From Lithospermum erythrorhizon (lineage: Eukaryota > Streptophyta > Magnoliopsida > Boraginales > Boraginaceae), in assembly GCA_019722365.1 (NCBI GenBank), contig JADFUC010001272.1:186001-250000 (forward strand): a stretch of DNA of 64,000 nt, given 5' to 3'. The notes beneath the pieces are model-generated. The model searched no databases, was not told where the DNA came from, and worked only from the letters and a program-made list of their open reading frames with translations. Positions 35,440 through 47,329 of the stretch are shown here, in pieces (the first letter of the stretch is position 1; each line of letters starts with the position of its first letter). Made by a program: the position numbers and the translations under genes.

Positions 35440-36800
35440 CACTCACCCTTACCTCAAGCATCTATATCCATAACTTTTTCATCGCTCCCTCCATTCCTCT
35501 TTACTTGCCTTTCTACGTCAATTTTTTTTGCTTCAAGCTTACTTGTCTTTCTAAAGATGTAGAATCAGAATTCCACATTTTCAATGCATTTCTTTTGCTA
35601 TTAAATTATTAACCAACCAACGATATAGCTTTTAATTAATTATCATATTCTACATTTTCACATACTAATTACTTTTTTTATTTCCTTAATTTATACGTAA
35701 ATTCGCCAAAGACAACCAAAATAAAACGAGTGAGTATCAATAATAGAGAAGCGACTGTTGGGTTATAGGAAAACAACCAGTAAGTTTTGCTAATCGACAA
35801 AAACAAAATCTCATTAGCATAAAAATAGTAAAACAAGCTGCTTAGTTTTTGCAAAGTATCACTAAATCATTATTCTAGCATAATTTCATTATTCTAGCCC
35901 AATGCATCCTTTTTCACACGATTTTAGTCCCTGGAACATTTGGTTCCCTACTTATTATTACACCTACCGACACCAGCTAGCGATTCAACACGCTCATTAC
36001 TTAACTCACACTGCCTTTTTCTATGGATGTTAATGCTGATACGATACGCGGCCTAAAATATCGAGTATCTCGATCACATCTTTACTTCATTACTTCCCAT
36101 TACATGACATGTTCGATAATAATATAGTAATTAAAAAGAGCTAATTTTATAAAATATAATTCAAAATTAGGAATTTGAAGATTGTAGTTATCACGATCTT
36201 CGAATCAATAAGACAGAAGAATACCGATAACATGCGCCAGAAGTCGAACTTCATTGAGATCATCATCGATATTGATAATGCAATTATTTTTAGATGTGTT
36301 TCTTTCTTTAAGAAAATATATGAAACTTTTCTTTGTCTTGATGAGGTAATTAAAAATTATAATAATTTAAATGTAATCATTTACAAAAGTAAAATATTAT
36401 AAAATCAAATCTTATCCTTACATAATTAAAAGATTATAAAAATCATATCTTATTATAGTTTAATTTGTATAATTGCTTACATAATTAAAAGATTAGTAAT
36501 CAAATCTAATATAATAATATTGAATGTTATAAAAAACTAAAATAAAAAATTATAAATATATTATGATAAAAAAAAAATCATAGTAATTATCCCCTTGCTA
36601 ACAACCAAATCTGTTGATCTTTGTCCAAGTTGACTTTTGTCAACTTTTGCTTGAACTTAGGTCTGCGGTCAAAACAAGATAAAGTTCAATGGCCAACATC
36701 TATAATCAACTCAATTGTTCACCTCACACCACCCAAAATATTTACAATAATGTAATATTTCTATCCGTGAGCCATCATCATACGATAAGATCTGACAGAC
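35440..36800. repeat. Long direct duplication, copy 2, right part
   Basis: It resumes the order of copy 1 from ccactcacccttacctcaa through aaaatctcattagcat, tcattattctagc, cattacttcccattacatgac and tggccaacatc. Relative to copy 1 it carries an extra roughly 240-bp segment at about 35487-35726, starting cgctccctccattcctcttta, that resembles a MITE end. Confidence 0.65.
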
Positions 36801-38960
36801 ACATTAAGATTATTCAGCACAAGAAGATACATTTTCTTTTGCCTTTATCTTATAAAAACCTAAATGTTAAGCTCAAGCTTTCGAATTCCTGCATGCACTA
36901 CCTGGAAAAGCCTCCCGCGAGCACGCTGAAGCCGAGACAAACACGCGAAAAAATCCGCGCGTTCGCGAAAGGCCTGTAATATCCGATATTTTGGTGCGAA
37001 GTAATTAATTAATTTTTTTAATTTAGGCCTTAACATGAATTTTAGTCGAGATTATATTACTATTGGCCTAATTTATTATAATGAAAAAAAAAGAATTGAA
37101 ACCTTAAGAACATAATATAAAAATTTTTGGAGATAAAATATAAATTTAAAAAAATTTAGGTTAAAAACTCCGAAGTACCCAAAACCATACCACCAATCCT
37201 CAGAAACACCAAATCCCAAACCCCCAAAACGTATCAGTCCCCATTCCCTTTCTCTCCATAAATTCCAAAGTCTCAAACTAACCCGCACCTGCCAAACACT
37301 ATCGCTACCCCATTCTCTTACAAATAAAGCAACAACTCCGCCTATTATCAAGATTCGATCGACCTCTCGTTGTTAACGAAAGAGTTATGTTTTAAACTTA
37401 ATCGATTATTTATCGTTAAGGCTAGTTCTTAAGATTTATGAATTAGAAGCGCTATGGTGATTTAATGATCAAACGTGGGTTAGATTAAACGGTGATTATT
37501 TGTTAAGATTTTGACGAGTAATATTATAGTTTCGATTCCAAGATGGTAAAATTCGAAGAAGTTAGCATATTTAATATAAGTGAAATTCTACCTTATTGTT
37601 AATATCGACATGATTTGATGTTGTTATTATTTCAAGTAGATATCGGTAGATCTGACGAGACTCGACAAGATGATCTCGTATCAAATGGTGTTCGCCACTG
37701 AAAGTAAGGTAGTACCCGCTTCAGTTATTTTGATACGAAAATATATTTTTATAAAATTATGTTGTCAAACTATTTGGGAGTTAAATAATACTTTTGAAAA
37801 AATATATCCCGAAGTTACGATATCTCCTTTAACAAGTATTATTATGTATGTTTTCTCTAAATCAAGCCCAAGCATTTAAATCGATTTGGCTTAAACTAGA
37901 CTACGCGAATATGTATCGAATCACATGATATGACACATTGACGCTTATTAAGCCAATTGTTTTATTCTAAGGAACTAATAGAGAAAACGTAACTATACAA
38001 CAAAACTTTGCAAATAAATAATACAAAACTCATACGAAAGTTATAGAAACGACACAAAAAACGACAAACAATTACAACGAAATGAAAACTGCCAGACGGA
38101 AATAATGCTTACAACGCTTCCTTAAAACGATTCGACTCCTCTTCCTCGGTGCTAAGGGACGCATGTGAGACGCACGCCTCTGTGATAAACCACTTCACAT
38201 CGCGCTTCACTACATCACGAACCGATCGACGAACCGCCTATACTTAAACAGTATCACTTCGACAGAAAACTGTAGAAAAGAGATTGAGCTCTGATTTTGT
38301 GGAAATGTGTGTTTTCTTTTTATTTCTTTTGTATGTGGCTAATGGATTATTTAGAAATACGTAGTCTCTAACAAAACGTTTTCTCGCATTAAGTTAATTA
38401 AACACTTTTTAACGAGCAAATAAAACGTATGTAACTGCCATTTGATTCAATGCCAAATGTGGGCTCGATTTCAAGTTTGAAATGTGCAAACCACTCGACC
38501 GAAGCAAAAGTTGGCTCGCACGACTTCTCCCTTTTCGAACCCAGACTGCGTGTCCCGCATGTCGCACACACGCACTGCCTGGCCACTTCCGAACTCATTT
38601 ACCCTGATTGAGACCCCCCGTGCTCGCGTAGACATTGCAGATAAGTAGTCAATAACATTTGGCTTTCAAGGCCATGAAATTACTTTTTATAAAAGTTGTC
38701 ACTCTCCACACTCTCATCCAGTACCTGTACAACATCGCATTTTTCAAACTTTATTGTCATCCCATCTGCTAAAGCTCATCGACACAATAAACGAGAGTAA
38801 ATTTTGATTCACAACGCCTAATATTCTCTTTATATCCAACATTTTATACACTCGACATGCAGCAATATCTGGATGCTGACGCTTTTAAATTGTTTTATAT
38901 ATTTCATGAGAGCAAGCTCACATCGATGACGCCAATTGTTTTCTATACTGACGCCAAGCA
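36801..38960. other. Intergenic; possible LTR sequence, not resolved
   Basis: tgtaatatccgatattttgg at 36977 resembles the start of some plant gypsy LTRs. gatctgacgagactcgacaag with gtagtacccg near 37650-37715 also has an LTR-like look. I found no second copy or primer site. No gene was recognised. A GC-rich stretch at 36900-36970 and a CG-rich one at 38100-38240 have no assigned meaning. Confidence 0.3.
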
Positions 38961-38969
38961 ATATCACGC

Positions 38970-39100
38970 GACGCTTTGAACCGCTTTTTATATTTGATAC
39001 GGGCATAAGGATGCCATATTTTCAAATTATCGATGATGTTTTGAACCGCCTTTATATATTTGATACGGGCATACGGACGCGATATTTCAATTATATTTGC
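38970..39100. repeat. 65-bp tandem repeat, two copies
   Basis: gacgctttgaaccgctttttatatttgatacgggcata-type units (shown here in pieces: gaccgc/tttgatacgggcata) start at 38970 and 39035 with few differences. A more degenerate upstream copy may exist near 38880-38930. Confidence 0.65.
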
Positions 39101-39889
39101 GTGATATTATTTTAAAACGTGATTTGGCTCGATCATTACGGCACTCCATCATTGTTGTGATATCGAGGATACCCAGAGCGCTTGCTCCAAAACTTCACGT
39201 AAGCAACAAGGATCACTGTGAAAAGCGCGACTCACAGAAATTTCATTCTAGGAGTGGAGTCCAATATTCCTTGTAAGTGATGTGAAATAAACCTACCGTT
39301 GTCCTCAAGTCATATATCTAAACGCGTAATCGAGATGTAGTCGATTATATTTGAATAAAGGAAATAGTTCTTTGAAAAAGTTTCTTACATAACTTAAGTA
39401 TTTTAAATAGCGTTCTAACGATGCTATTTTGCGGAGTTTTGCGAAACTTTCGAGCATAAATGTTTTCAAACGGTTTATTACACCGCCGATGTTTTTAACT
39501 TTGTATATTATATATGTGGCTAACAAAGAACTATAACTCAATCTTCACCTCATTCAACATTTTATCACTCAACTTTTAAAGAGTTCCATTCCATCACCCA
39601 ACTCTCGCATAATCGGGCAAATTTGGTCTTCAAGGCCAAAACGACTGCTAAAACACTAACTTTGTAGGAATTTTAGTCAAAGATAACCCCCTACCTTAAC
39701 ATCACCATCTTCAACCACTATACCGAACAATTACCTCGGGCCGCATTAGGCTACGCTTACACTCTCCTCCCACTCTCAATCTCCACACGATTTCGCCTCC
39801 CTCTCCGGCAAAGATTTAAAAACCAAGATCAACGTAGTCACTTCAACAGCCTCCACCTCACTTCCTAAGCAAGTTGCTGATACATGATT

Positions 39890-41960
39890 ATTAACAAAGC
39901 CTCCCTCCAACAACCGATCTCATTAATGAAGTTCTACCTGCTATCGTCCTACATCCTAGCATACCTGCTTTCCTCAAGAACTAAAGATACTTTCGTGATA
40001 GAACGCCTCATTTAATTCATAACTCTCCATATACCTAAAATATATTAACTTCTTCAAGATCTTTTAACTTCAAATTCATTAAATAGCAGACATTTTTATT
40101 TTATTTATTTCACTCGATCATTCGTTACAATAATATCATCAACATGCATACCAAAATAGTTAACGACTTTACCTGTATAAGTTCGATAAACGGTAGCATT
40201 TATCGGCCCTCGACTTTGCTCAGATTCATGAATTTTTAACTGTTGGCAACTTACCAAGCCTCTGTGGATCAAGTTTTAAGCACCACAAAGATCTTTAATC
40301 GTTGCATCACTAGTTTCATTTCTTCAAATTCCTGGTCAGATTACGATACTTCCTCTCTTCGAAGTTCCCATTTAAAAAAAAGCATTTTTAATATCATGTC
40401 AGCGTAGATCCCAATCTAAATTAGCAGCCTAACGAGAGAGGCCTGAGTAGTATTGTTTAAGTACGGGGGCAAAATTTCACTAAAATCGATCCCATAAGTT
40501 TGGGTAAACCCCATAGCAACAAAGCTTAGCTTTTATACCTATCAATTTTACCACTTTCATTATATTTCACAATAAAAGCACTCCATTTACGTTAACAGCT
40601 TTTTTAAAGGAGGTAAATTTACTATCCTATATTTTGTTCTTACATAGTATTCATTTCATCTAAAGACGCATTTTTCCATTCGTAATGGACAGAGCTTCCC
40701 ATTAATATTTTTGAAGAGTAACATTTCGATGTACTCAAAGAAGAATGCCCTCCGAAAGAAGAGGATTGTGTCTCGAATAGGACACAAAACGATCAATAAG
40801 GACGTAGCCATCTCGTGACTTTTCTAACAAATGACAGTATGTTCAAATCGTAAGGCGATTATTAGAGTTACCTCGGTAATCAGATTCTACCGTCAAATCG
40901 GCCTCGACCATGCCGGTAGTTCGCTTTTATTCATCCTCCATGAATAACTCGAGTTCCTTATTTTAATAAGGTCGCTTGGAGGAAAGTCATTTTGTAAATC
41001 ATTTTTCCTATCGAGAAGACGTTAGAGCAAGGCTCATTTCCGAAACTTCATTTTGAAAATTATTTTGAGTTCCCATCTTAGGGGTAATAATATCTAGGGG
41101 AACATCAAGTCCTCATTTCCATAATCAAGCTTTCTCTCCCAAGTTCGCCCTCAAGCTGAATCAAGGGCCGAAAAATAAGGAACATTTTCATGTATATTTT
41201 TTGTCTCGAGGATGTAGACATCGTATCTCAATGTGGAATACCAACGAATGGTTTCATCGCCTCGGTCAAGTTTAGATTTTTCTTTGTTTTTATATACGAA
41301 CGGTAGTTCTTATACATCCGAAAATTTTAAGCAGTGCAAATCATCTGAGCGCACGCACAAGACATGTCTTTTAGTAGCTAATGCGGGTTTTAAAATTAAG
41401 GGTACCTAATTTTAAGGCGATTTATCGTGATAAAGTTATGAGAAATAAGCCGCCCACAAATATTTTAAACATTCATTGTAAACATTTAAGCACGAAAGAA
41501 CTTCTAATAAGTTGTCTATTTTTTTCGCTCAAAGAACCCCATTTCAGTTGGGGTATGTTCACACACGAGCCTTCAGAATAATGCCATGCTCATCAATGAA
41601 AAAGCTTAGAATGGAGTTAAAATATTCAAGCACTAATATCCTCATTCCTCAAAATTTTTATGATAAGTTCAAATTTGATTTTTTATCATCGAAAAAGATT
41701 TAAATATTCGGAAAGCAACCTCGGTTTTGTCTTTTGAGTAAAGAAAAGCCTGTGTGTGCGCATGTCAACGAAATGCGATGAACCATCGATGCTCATTCGA
41801 GGCGGTAATTTAGTAGGACCCCACACATCACTGGGCGAATTGAAATAAGTGGAACGGGCCATTAGTTCAGGATTTTCATGTAGAAACTGGGGCAATTTAA
41901 GTTTGTTTTTGGTTAACGACATAATACACAATTAAAATGTTCCAATGTAGTCTCGAAATT
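39890..41960 (-). pseudogene. Ty1-copia retrotransposon pol remnant (integrase and reverse transcriptase)
   Basis: Read on the minus strand in shifting frames, conserved copia blocks appear in the proper order. A zinc-finger-like CVLCR and SDVWGPTKLPP of the integrase core fall near 41690-41930. EYFNSILSFF..DEHGII, CTYPN.NGV and NVYNECLKYLW fall near 41430-41620. KIFGC is near 41320. The reverse transcriptase start (VNVNGVLLL ... LVAMGF-like, ETFAPVL) is at about 40440-40600, AANLDW at about 40420, and AGMLGCR near 39940. Numerous stops and frameshifts make it inactive. LTRs and gag were not located. Domain assignment is by recognition of family motifs; boundaries are approximate. Confidence 0.82.
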
Positions 41961-42600
41961 ACGTGGCGGAAATAATCTTTGCGAACACCGAATACTGTGA
42001 TGTCTCTAAATCTTATTAACGAATAATAAAGTAGTATCACAATCACGGTAGGAATTACAATACTGAAATGTATCAATGCCATATTACGACAGATGTAATG
42101 AAAGATTGCTCCAAAGTAAATCGTTATCACCTCTACAAAATAATAAAGGCCATCACGAACTCTAGTACTACAATCGTCTTCCGTTAACCCATCCCAGTTA
42201 CAAGAATCGGGAAAAATCGAGCAACGAATTATTATCCGACGTTAATTTTACTAATCGATATTAAATTACAAGCCGTGATATATAACACTTCACATTACGT
42301 TATCATTTAATTTAATTCGACCCTTTCCCTTTAATACCTATGTACTCCCCCATTTGCAATTTTAACTATCTCATATAACCGATTCCCCTACCTATTCTTA
42401 GGTTTCTGTCTTCAATTAAATTGGGATTTTTTCTTCCTCGACAAATCGGGGGATGTTACTGTAATTAAGTTCATCAAATAGAAATTTAAGTAGGATGTCA
42501 TACGATCGTAAGCCTCGAATCTATAATCCATCAAGTTTGTATAAAAATGTTACCCGATTTCATGATCGGTGCTACTGCAAGGTCACGGGAGAAGCTCAAG
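41961..42600. other. Flank of the copia remnant; probably retrotransposon-derived
   Basis: It lies where the 5' part of the minus-strand copia element would be expected. No gag motif or LTR end could be recognised. Confidence 0.3.
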
Positions 42601-43850
42601 TGGTCATGCTGTCATGACGGCATGTAGATGCTCCAATCAAGCCTCATTGAAGCTGGTGGTATCATTGGCCGTGAGCCGACGACGCAACCCCCGGCTCGAT
42701 CTTACGCCTCCTGGCCGCTCCGCCTCCTCGGCGTAGCTCTTCCTTTCTTGTCTTCTGTCCAGCTTGGCTTGTTTTCCACGTATCTCCCAACACCGCCCGC
42801 GCCGACTAGCGTCGCTGACAATGAATGTGACCGCGATGCTCGATTTTCTCGCCGCCTCAAGGTCGTAAGATGTTTTTCTCTGGCTGGCTCAAATTAGTGC
42901 ACTGCTCTCCCCTGGCTTCACCGCCGTTCGATGGTTTGTGCTGACTTTGGAAGTTCACGACGAGGTCAATTATATCGACCGTGTCGAATACGAGGTCGAT
43001 CAAATAAACCGATCTCGAGTTCCCCGAAAGCAGCTGAAATCGAAATTTGTGTTCTCGAGCGCGCCACGCCGAGGCAAATCCTTCGATTGTTACCGGAGCC
43101 GTGGTATTTGCCAGACCACCCTCCGTCTCTATTTTCTTCTCTGAACCTCAAAAAAGGCTTCATCCGTACGGAACGGCTCAACTGGATTATACCGCCCTCG
43201 TGTCAGGCCTGCAGGTGAGTCTAATCCAAAGAAGAAATTCATACTCATTCCTTTTTGTCATTCCAACGCCGGGTACAATACAATGTTCCAGACCGGTATA
43301 CCGATCAAATTCTCGCCTATAAGTCTCTGCTAGCTGGGAGAGCAGGTAAATGTGTGGTGCTCTGCTTTTAAGTTTTTGAGCTTCTGGGCCTCAAATATTT
43401 CGAGACGTATCTTCTCTCGGCCCGAGAATATTTTTGTGTACCATCCCAAATTGCTTAAGGGTCCGGTACCATATACTTTTATTCATTTCTCGTTCCATGA
43501 TCATTACCAATGGAATTTCTTCGCCTCCCATAAAGGGCGTTGGGGTCGCTTTATGAGGTTCGCCGTGGCCCCTGCCAGTAAACTATTTTCTTTCCTTTGA
43601 CAACACCGGATGCATCGCGCTTATTCCGTGATAGCTTATGCCCATTTAGGGATGAAATTTTAAGTTCGAAGTTGTCTTGGCTATGTATATTAATCTCCCC
43701 TCATGTGGTTTGATGCGTGTTGGCATGAGTCACCGCTGGCCGACCTCTGTGGATTCTTCTCCAGCGATTTTGGATGAATCGCTCACACGCTGTGGACAAA
43801 AATGAAGCGGCGGCCGGCTAAATGTGAGTTGTGAGAACCCAGTATCGATA
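42600..43850. other. GC-rich island with coding-like but broken frames
   Basis: Base composition is visibly richer in G and C than both flanks. Several overlapping plus-strand frames (42628-42897, 42931-43218, 43047-43322, 43352-43600) read like degraded protein. Examples are VHDEVNYIDRVEYEVDQIN, RLHPYGTAQLDYTALVSGLQ followed by a good donor (gtgagt at 43214), and ASHKGRWGRFMRF. The family was not identified. It may be gag of an old retroelement or captured gene exons next to the Helitron fragment. Confidence 0.4.
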
Positions 43851-43951
43851 AAGATAAAAAGAACAAAACAAATCAAGGAAAATACTTTATTTCTTCATCA
43901 GAGTACCATACGTGACAAAAGCCTCAATATATGTATACAAATTTATTCTAT

Positions 43952-44353
43952 CTACGAAATAATATAAACTAAATCAATCAACAAAATAACTTGCCTATTA
44001 CAATAAATCAAAGATCCTTTAATCGATACATTACAACTATTATATTCAAACAGGTATATATGACCATGTACTCTTACAGTGTAAATATCATGATCTTTAT
44101 GCTCATAGTTCTCATCACATGATATTCCGATAGAAGTAAAAGCAAAATGATTGTTGTATGTTCGAATCATGTTTTGGAAATTCTTCGCTTGTGTATCTGT
44201 GCTAGTGATGAGCCAAACTATATAATCTGGAAGTATAGATTCAACCAAAATTATTTCTCCTTTTGAATGGCAGAAAAGCTCGGAATCTCTATAAAATTTA
44301 TAGGCTCCATAGTATTTTCTCATGAGTACTTTAGTGATCAAAGTTCTTTTCAT
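43952..44353 (-). pseudogene. Helitron Rep/helicase protein fragment
   Basis: A 133-codon frame contains FQNMIRTYNNHFAFTSIG and then IYTVRVHGHIYLF. This closely fits the block just upstream of the helitron-like N domain in plant Helitron proteins (IR.YN..FAFTS.G ... Y.FR..G.IYH). The Rep catalytic motif and the helicase domain are absent, so this is a short fragment. Minus-strand frames at 44611-44946 and 44980-45270 could be upstream exons but show no firm match. Confidence 0.65.
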
Positions 44354-44359
44354 CTATGT

Positions 44360-47329
44360 GTGTAGCATTATTAGAAATACTTGATCCTGCAATTGATCAA
44401 TTAAAAACGTAGTCGTCAACATTGGAGAATATACAAGAACTATCACCATTAATTTCAACTAAAGTAAATAATAAGGTATTATATAATATGCATAATAACA
44501 TCTATTTCAATTACTAATCAATTAAAAATAAACAATAGGTCATCACATGACTGTATGCGTAACTACAATAACTACTAACAATTATGGTTTATAGTATTGA
44601 AGGCAGAAAATTAAACTGTGTAAAATAAATTATGTGGGAATATAGACACTGTGTTGAGTGCATAAGTAGTAACTTCATCTAGAATATCAATTGATGACTG
44701 TAATGGTACTTCTTCATTTGCAGTGGCATCATTCATCCGTTGTTCAATCGTTGCAGTCAAATGACGTTGAGAATACTTTACATGTGAGGTACTACATTGA
44801 ACAATACTACGTTGAGATGATCTGTCCTCTATCTGTAAGACAAAAGAATTAAAAAATAAGAACAAAGCGAAAGAAATTATTTGAGTTAATAGAAGCTGTA
44901 TATTTAGAGGACTAACGTCTGAAAAAAATAAGAATAAAGGCAACAAAAAGTAATTTGTGTTATATATGGAATCATGTTTTCAAGTAATTTCAAATCCTGT
45001 TACAATTGTAGGATGAGTAAAATTACCTGCTCTTGTTATAACTGTTTTTCCAGCTGGTCCAAATGAAATCTGAAATTCCATCAGCCGTATGTAACAACCT
45101 TTTCTTCTGTACACAATTAAGTATATAAATATTACATTAATTTTTGTTTTATATATAATGAATTTGTAATTTTGAATTGTACTTAGCATATAGTTTTCAC
45201 GTTTTTCATTTATATGATCTTTATTAGCTGTTTTAAAAAAACGATTATAAGTTTTATGATTTGTATGCAATGTAGCAATAAAGATAAGATTTAAATATAT
45301 GGGTAAATGACAATACCTGCATATAATTTCTTTATGTGTCGCTTGTTTTTAATTCTATGTGCTGGGGAAAATAAACTAAATTAAATTATTGATTGTACAA
45401 AAGAAGTGATTGAAGAAATAGACATTAGTATAAGTGGAGCCAACATCATACCATTTGAAGATTTGCCCCCTGATTTAGTGAGGATTTCTTTTTAGCCATT
45501 GAGAATATGCACTGAGTCAACAGGGAGATCTATAGATATAAATCAAGATACATTTAGATTTGAAAATAATGATTCAATAATAATATACAAACATCAAAGA
45601 TCAGTATATTGTTTTATAACTCAACTGCTAATAGTATCATATTAGAGATCAAACGGTGGACTCAAGGATAAGAGTATATACAAGAATTAGAAGTCTCAAG
45701 GATAAGATATATACAAGAATTAGCAAGTCTACTTATATTAGCAATGTTAAGAGGTCAGTTTCACTCGATCATTGAGTTACTAAAAAGTGTACGGACTTAC
45801 TTAAATTATACGAAATTGATGTAGCAATGCGGCAAGCACAAACCAAAACGAGAACATTAGGGTGGCACAAGAAATTTTATATTAAATATTAATTGTTATG
45901 TGATACAATTCCTTTACTAACACATCATAAATGCTTAATGATTGTTAGACAATTAAGACCACAATTACCATTAGTGGTTAAGACAACAATACCTAGTAGT
46001 GTCATCCAATTGCATTTATTACTTAGTGACTAAAATCACCAATAATTGAGATGTGACTATTAAGCAATTAGAAACAAGAATAAGAAAAGCGAAGTTAAGA
46101 TTAATAACACTAATAAATAAGAATTAGAAGTACATCCAAATCATTGAATATTTATAATTAATTCATCACATAAATAATCTTAAAAGGATAAAGACAACAA
46201 TAAATACTCACAACAAGTGAATCAACACTTATAAGAGTATCATTTATAAAAAAAATATATTTATTACATAGTCAACACAAGAATAGTAGAAGCACCTTTA
46301 AATTTCAAGAAACATATTGGAAAGCTGAACAGATCTGAAAACTTGTCGCATTCTAAAACGAGAAGGCTTTGGCTTGGAAGAGATTTCGTCTTCGAGGATA
46401 ACTTGCATGTGTAATCGACGATGACGCGGACGGTGATCGGCAAGGAAACGGAGTGGTTAGATTGATGATGATGACAATGATGACGAAATGCGATTACCAA
46501 GTGAGCCTTTACTATTGAAGAAAGGAACATCCAATGACCCAGACAGAAAGACTCTACCTCAAGATAACGAAATAGAACCTCAGACTTTATCCTACTCCTT
46601 AACTAATAGGTAAATGCTAGCACTTACTCCCAAGTTAATGAAATGACCCAAGACAGAAGATCAATGAACTAATTCTAGAATTGAAATATGGGACATTTTG
46701 ACTTTTAAATATCGGCCACGTTTTGAAGAATGCCCAAATGTTAAATTAGTAAATACAAATAAAAAAATATCACTAAATTATTTGAACTAGAATTGAGTCT
46801 TGGACATTATAGAATCTTAAACGAATTTTGTTAACGATCATTGTGAATTAATCAGGAATATGAGATTTTAAACTAGCATTAACCATACCCCTTACTCCCT
46901 ACTCTTTAACTGTCTGTATTTCTTCTGAAATAGTACCAAATCGAATCCTCGAAATGATAATCCAAGCATCTTGGCCAAGGTTAGCACTACGCATGCCACT
47001 GTGATATAAGTCAGAGACGATGCCACGTGTATTATTGAAGGGTGATCATGCCATTATTGACTCTGCAAAATCAAAGCCTATTTCTCATTATATGTATTTG
47101 ATACACATCATTTTAGTGGTACATTTGACATACTGATATTTTATCTATATTAAAACCTTAGGGATCCATATATATATAACCAATAAACCATGCATCAAGA
47201 AAAATACTTGCATTGTTTCAAAGTACTTCCAAAAAACTTGCAAATCATGGAGCTTGTAAGTTGTATATATTAAGCTATCCATTTCTCAATAGAATAACAT
47301 AAGAAATTCAAAATATAATGAATCACACA
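44360..47329. other. Intergenic; Helitron flank and 3' flank of the WRKY gene
   Basis: AT-rich, with no gene recognised. Minus-strand frames at 44611-44946, 44980-45270 and 46264-46530 lack identifiable domains. The last few hundred bases before 47330 are the presumed 3' side of the WRKY gene. Confidence 0.4.
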
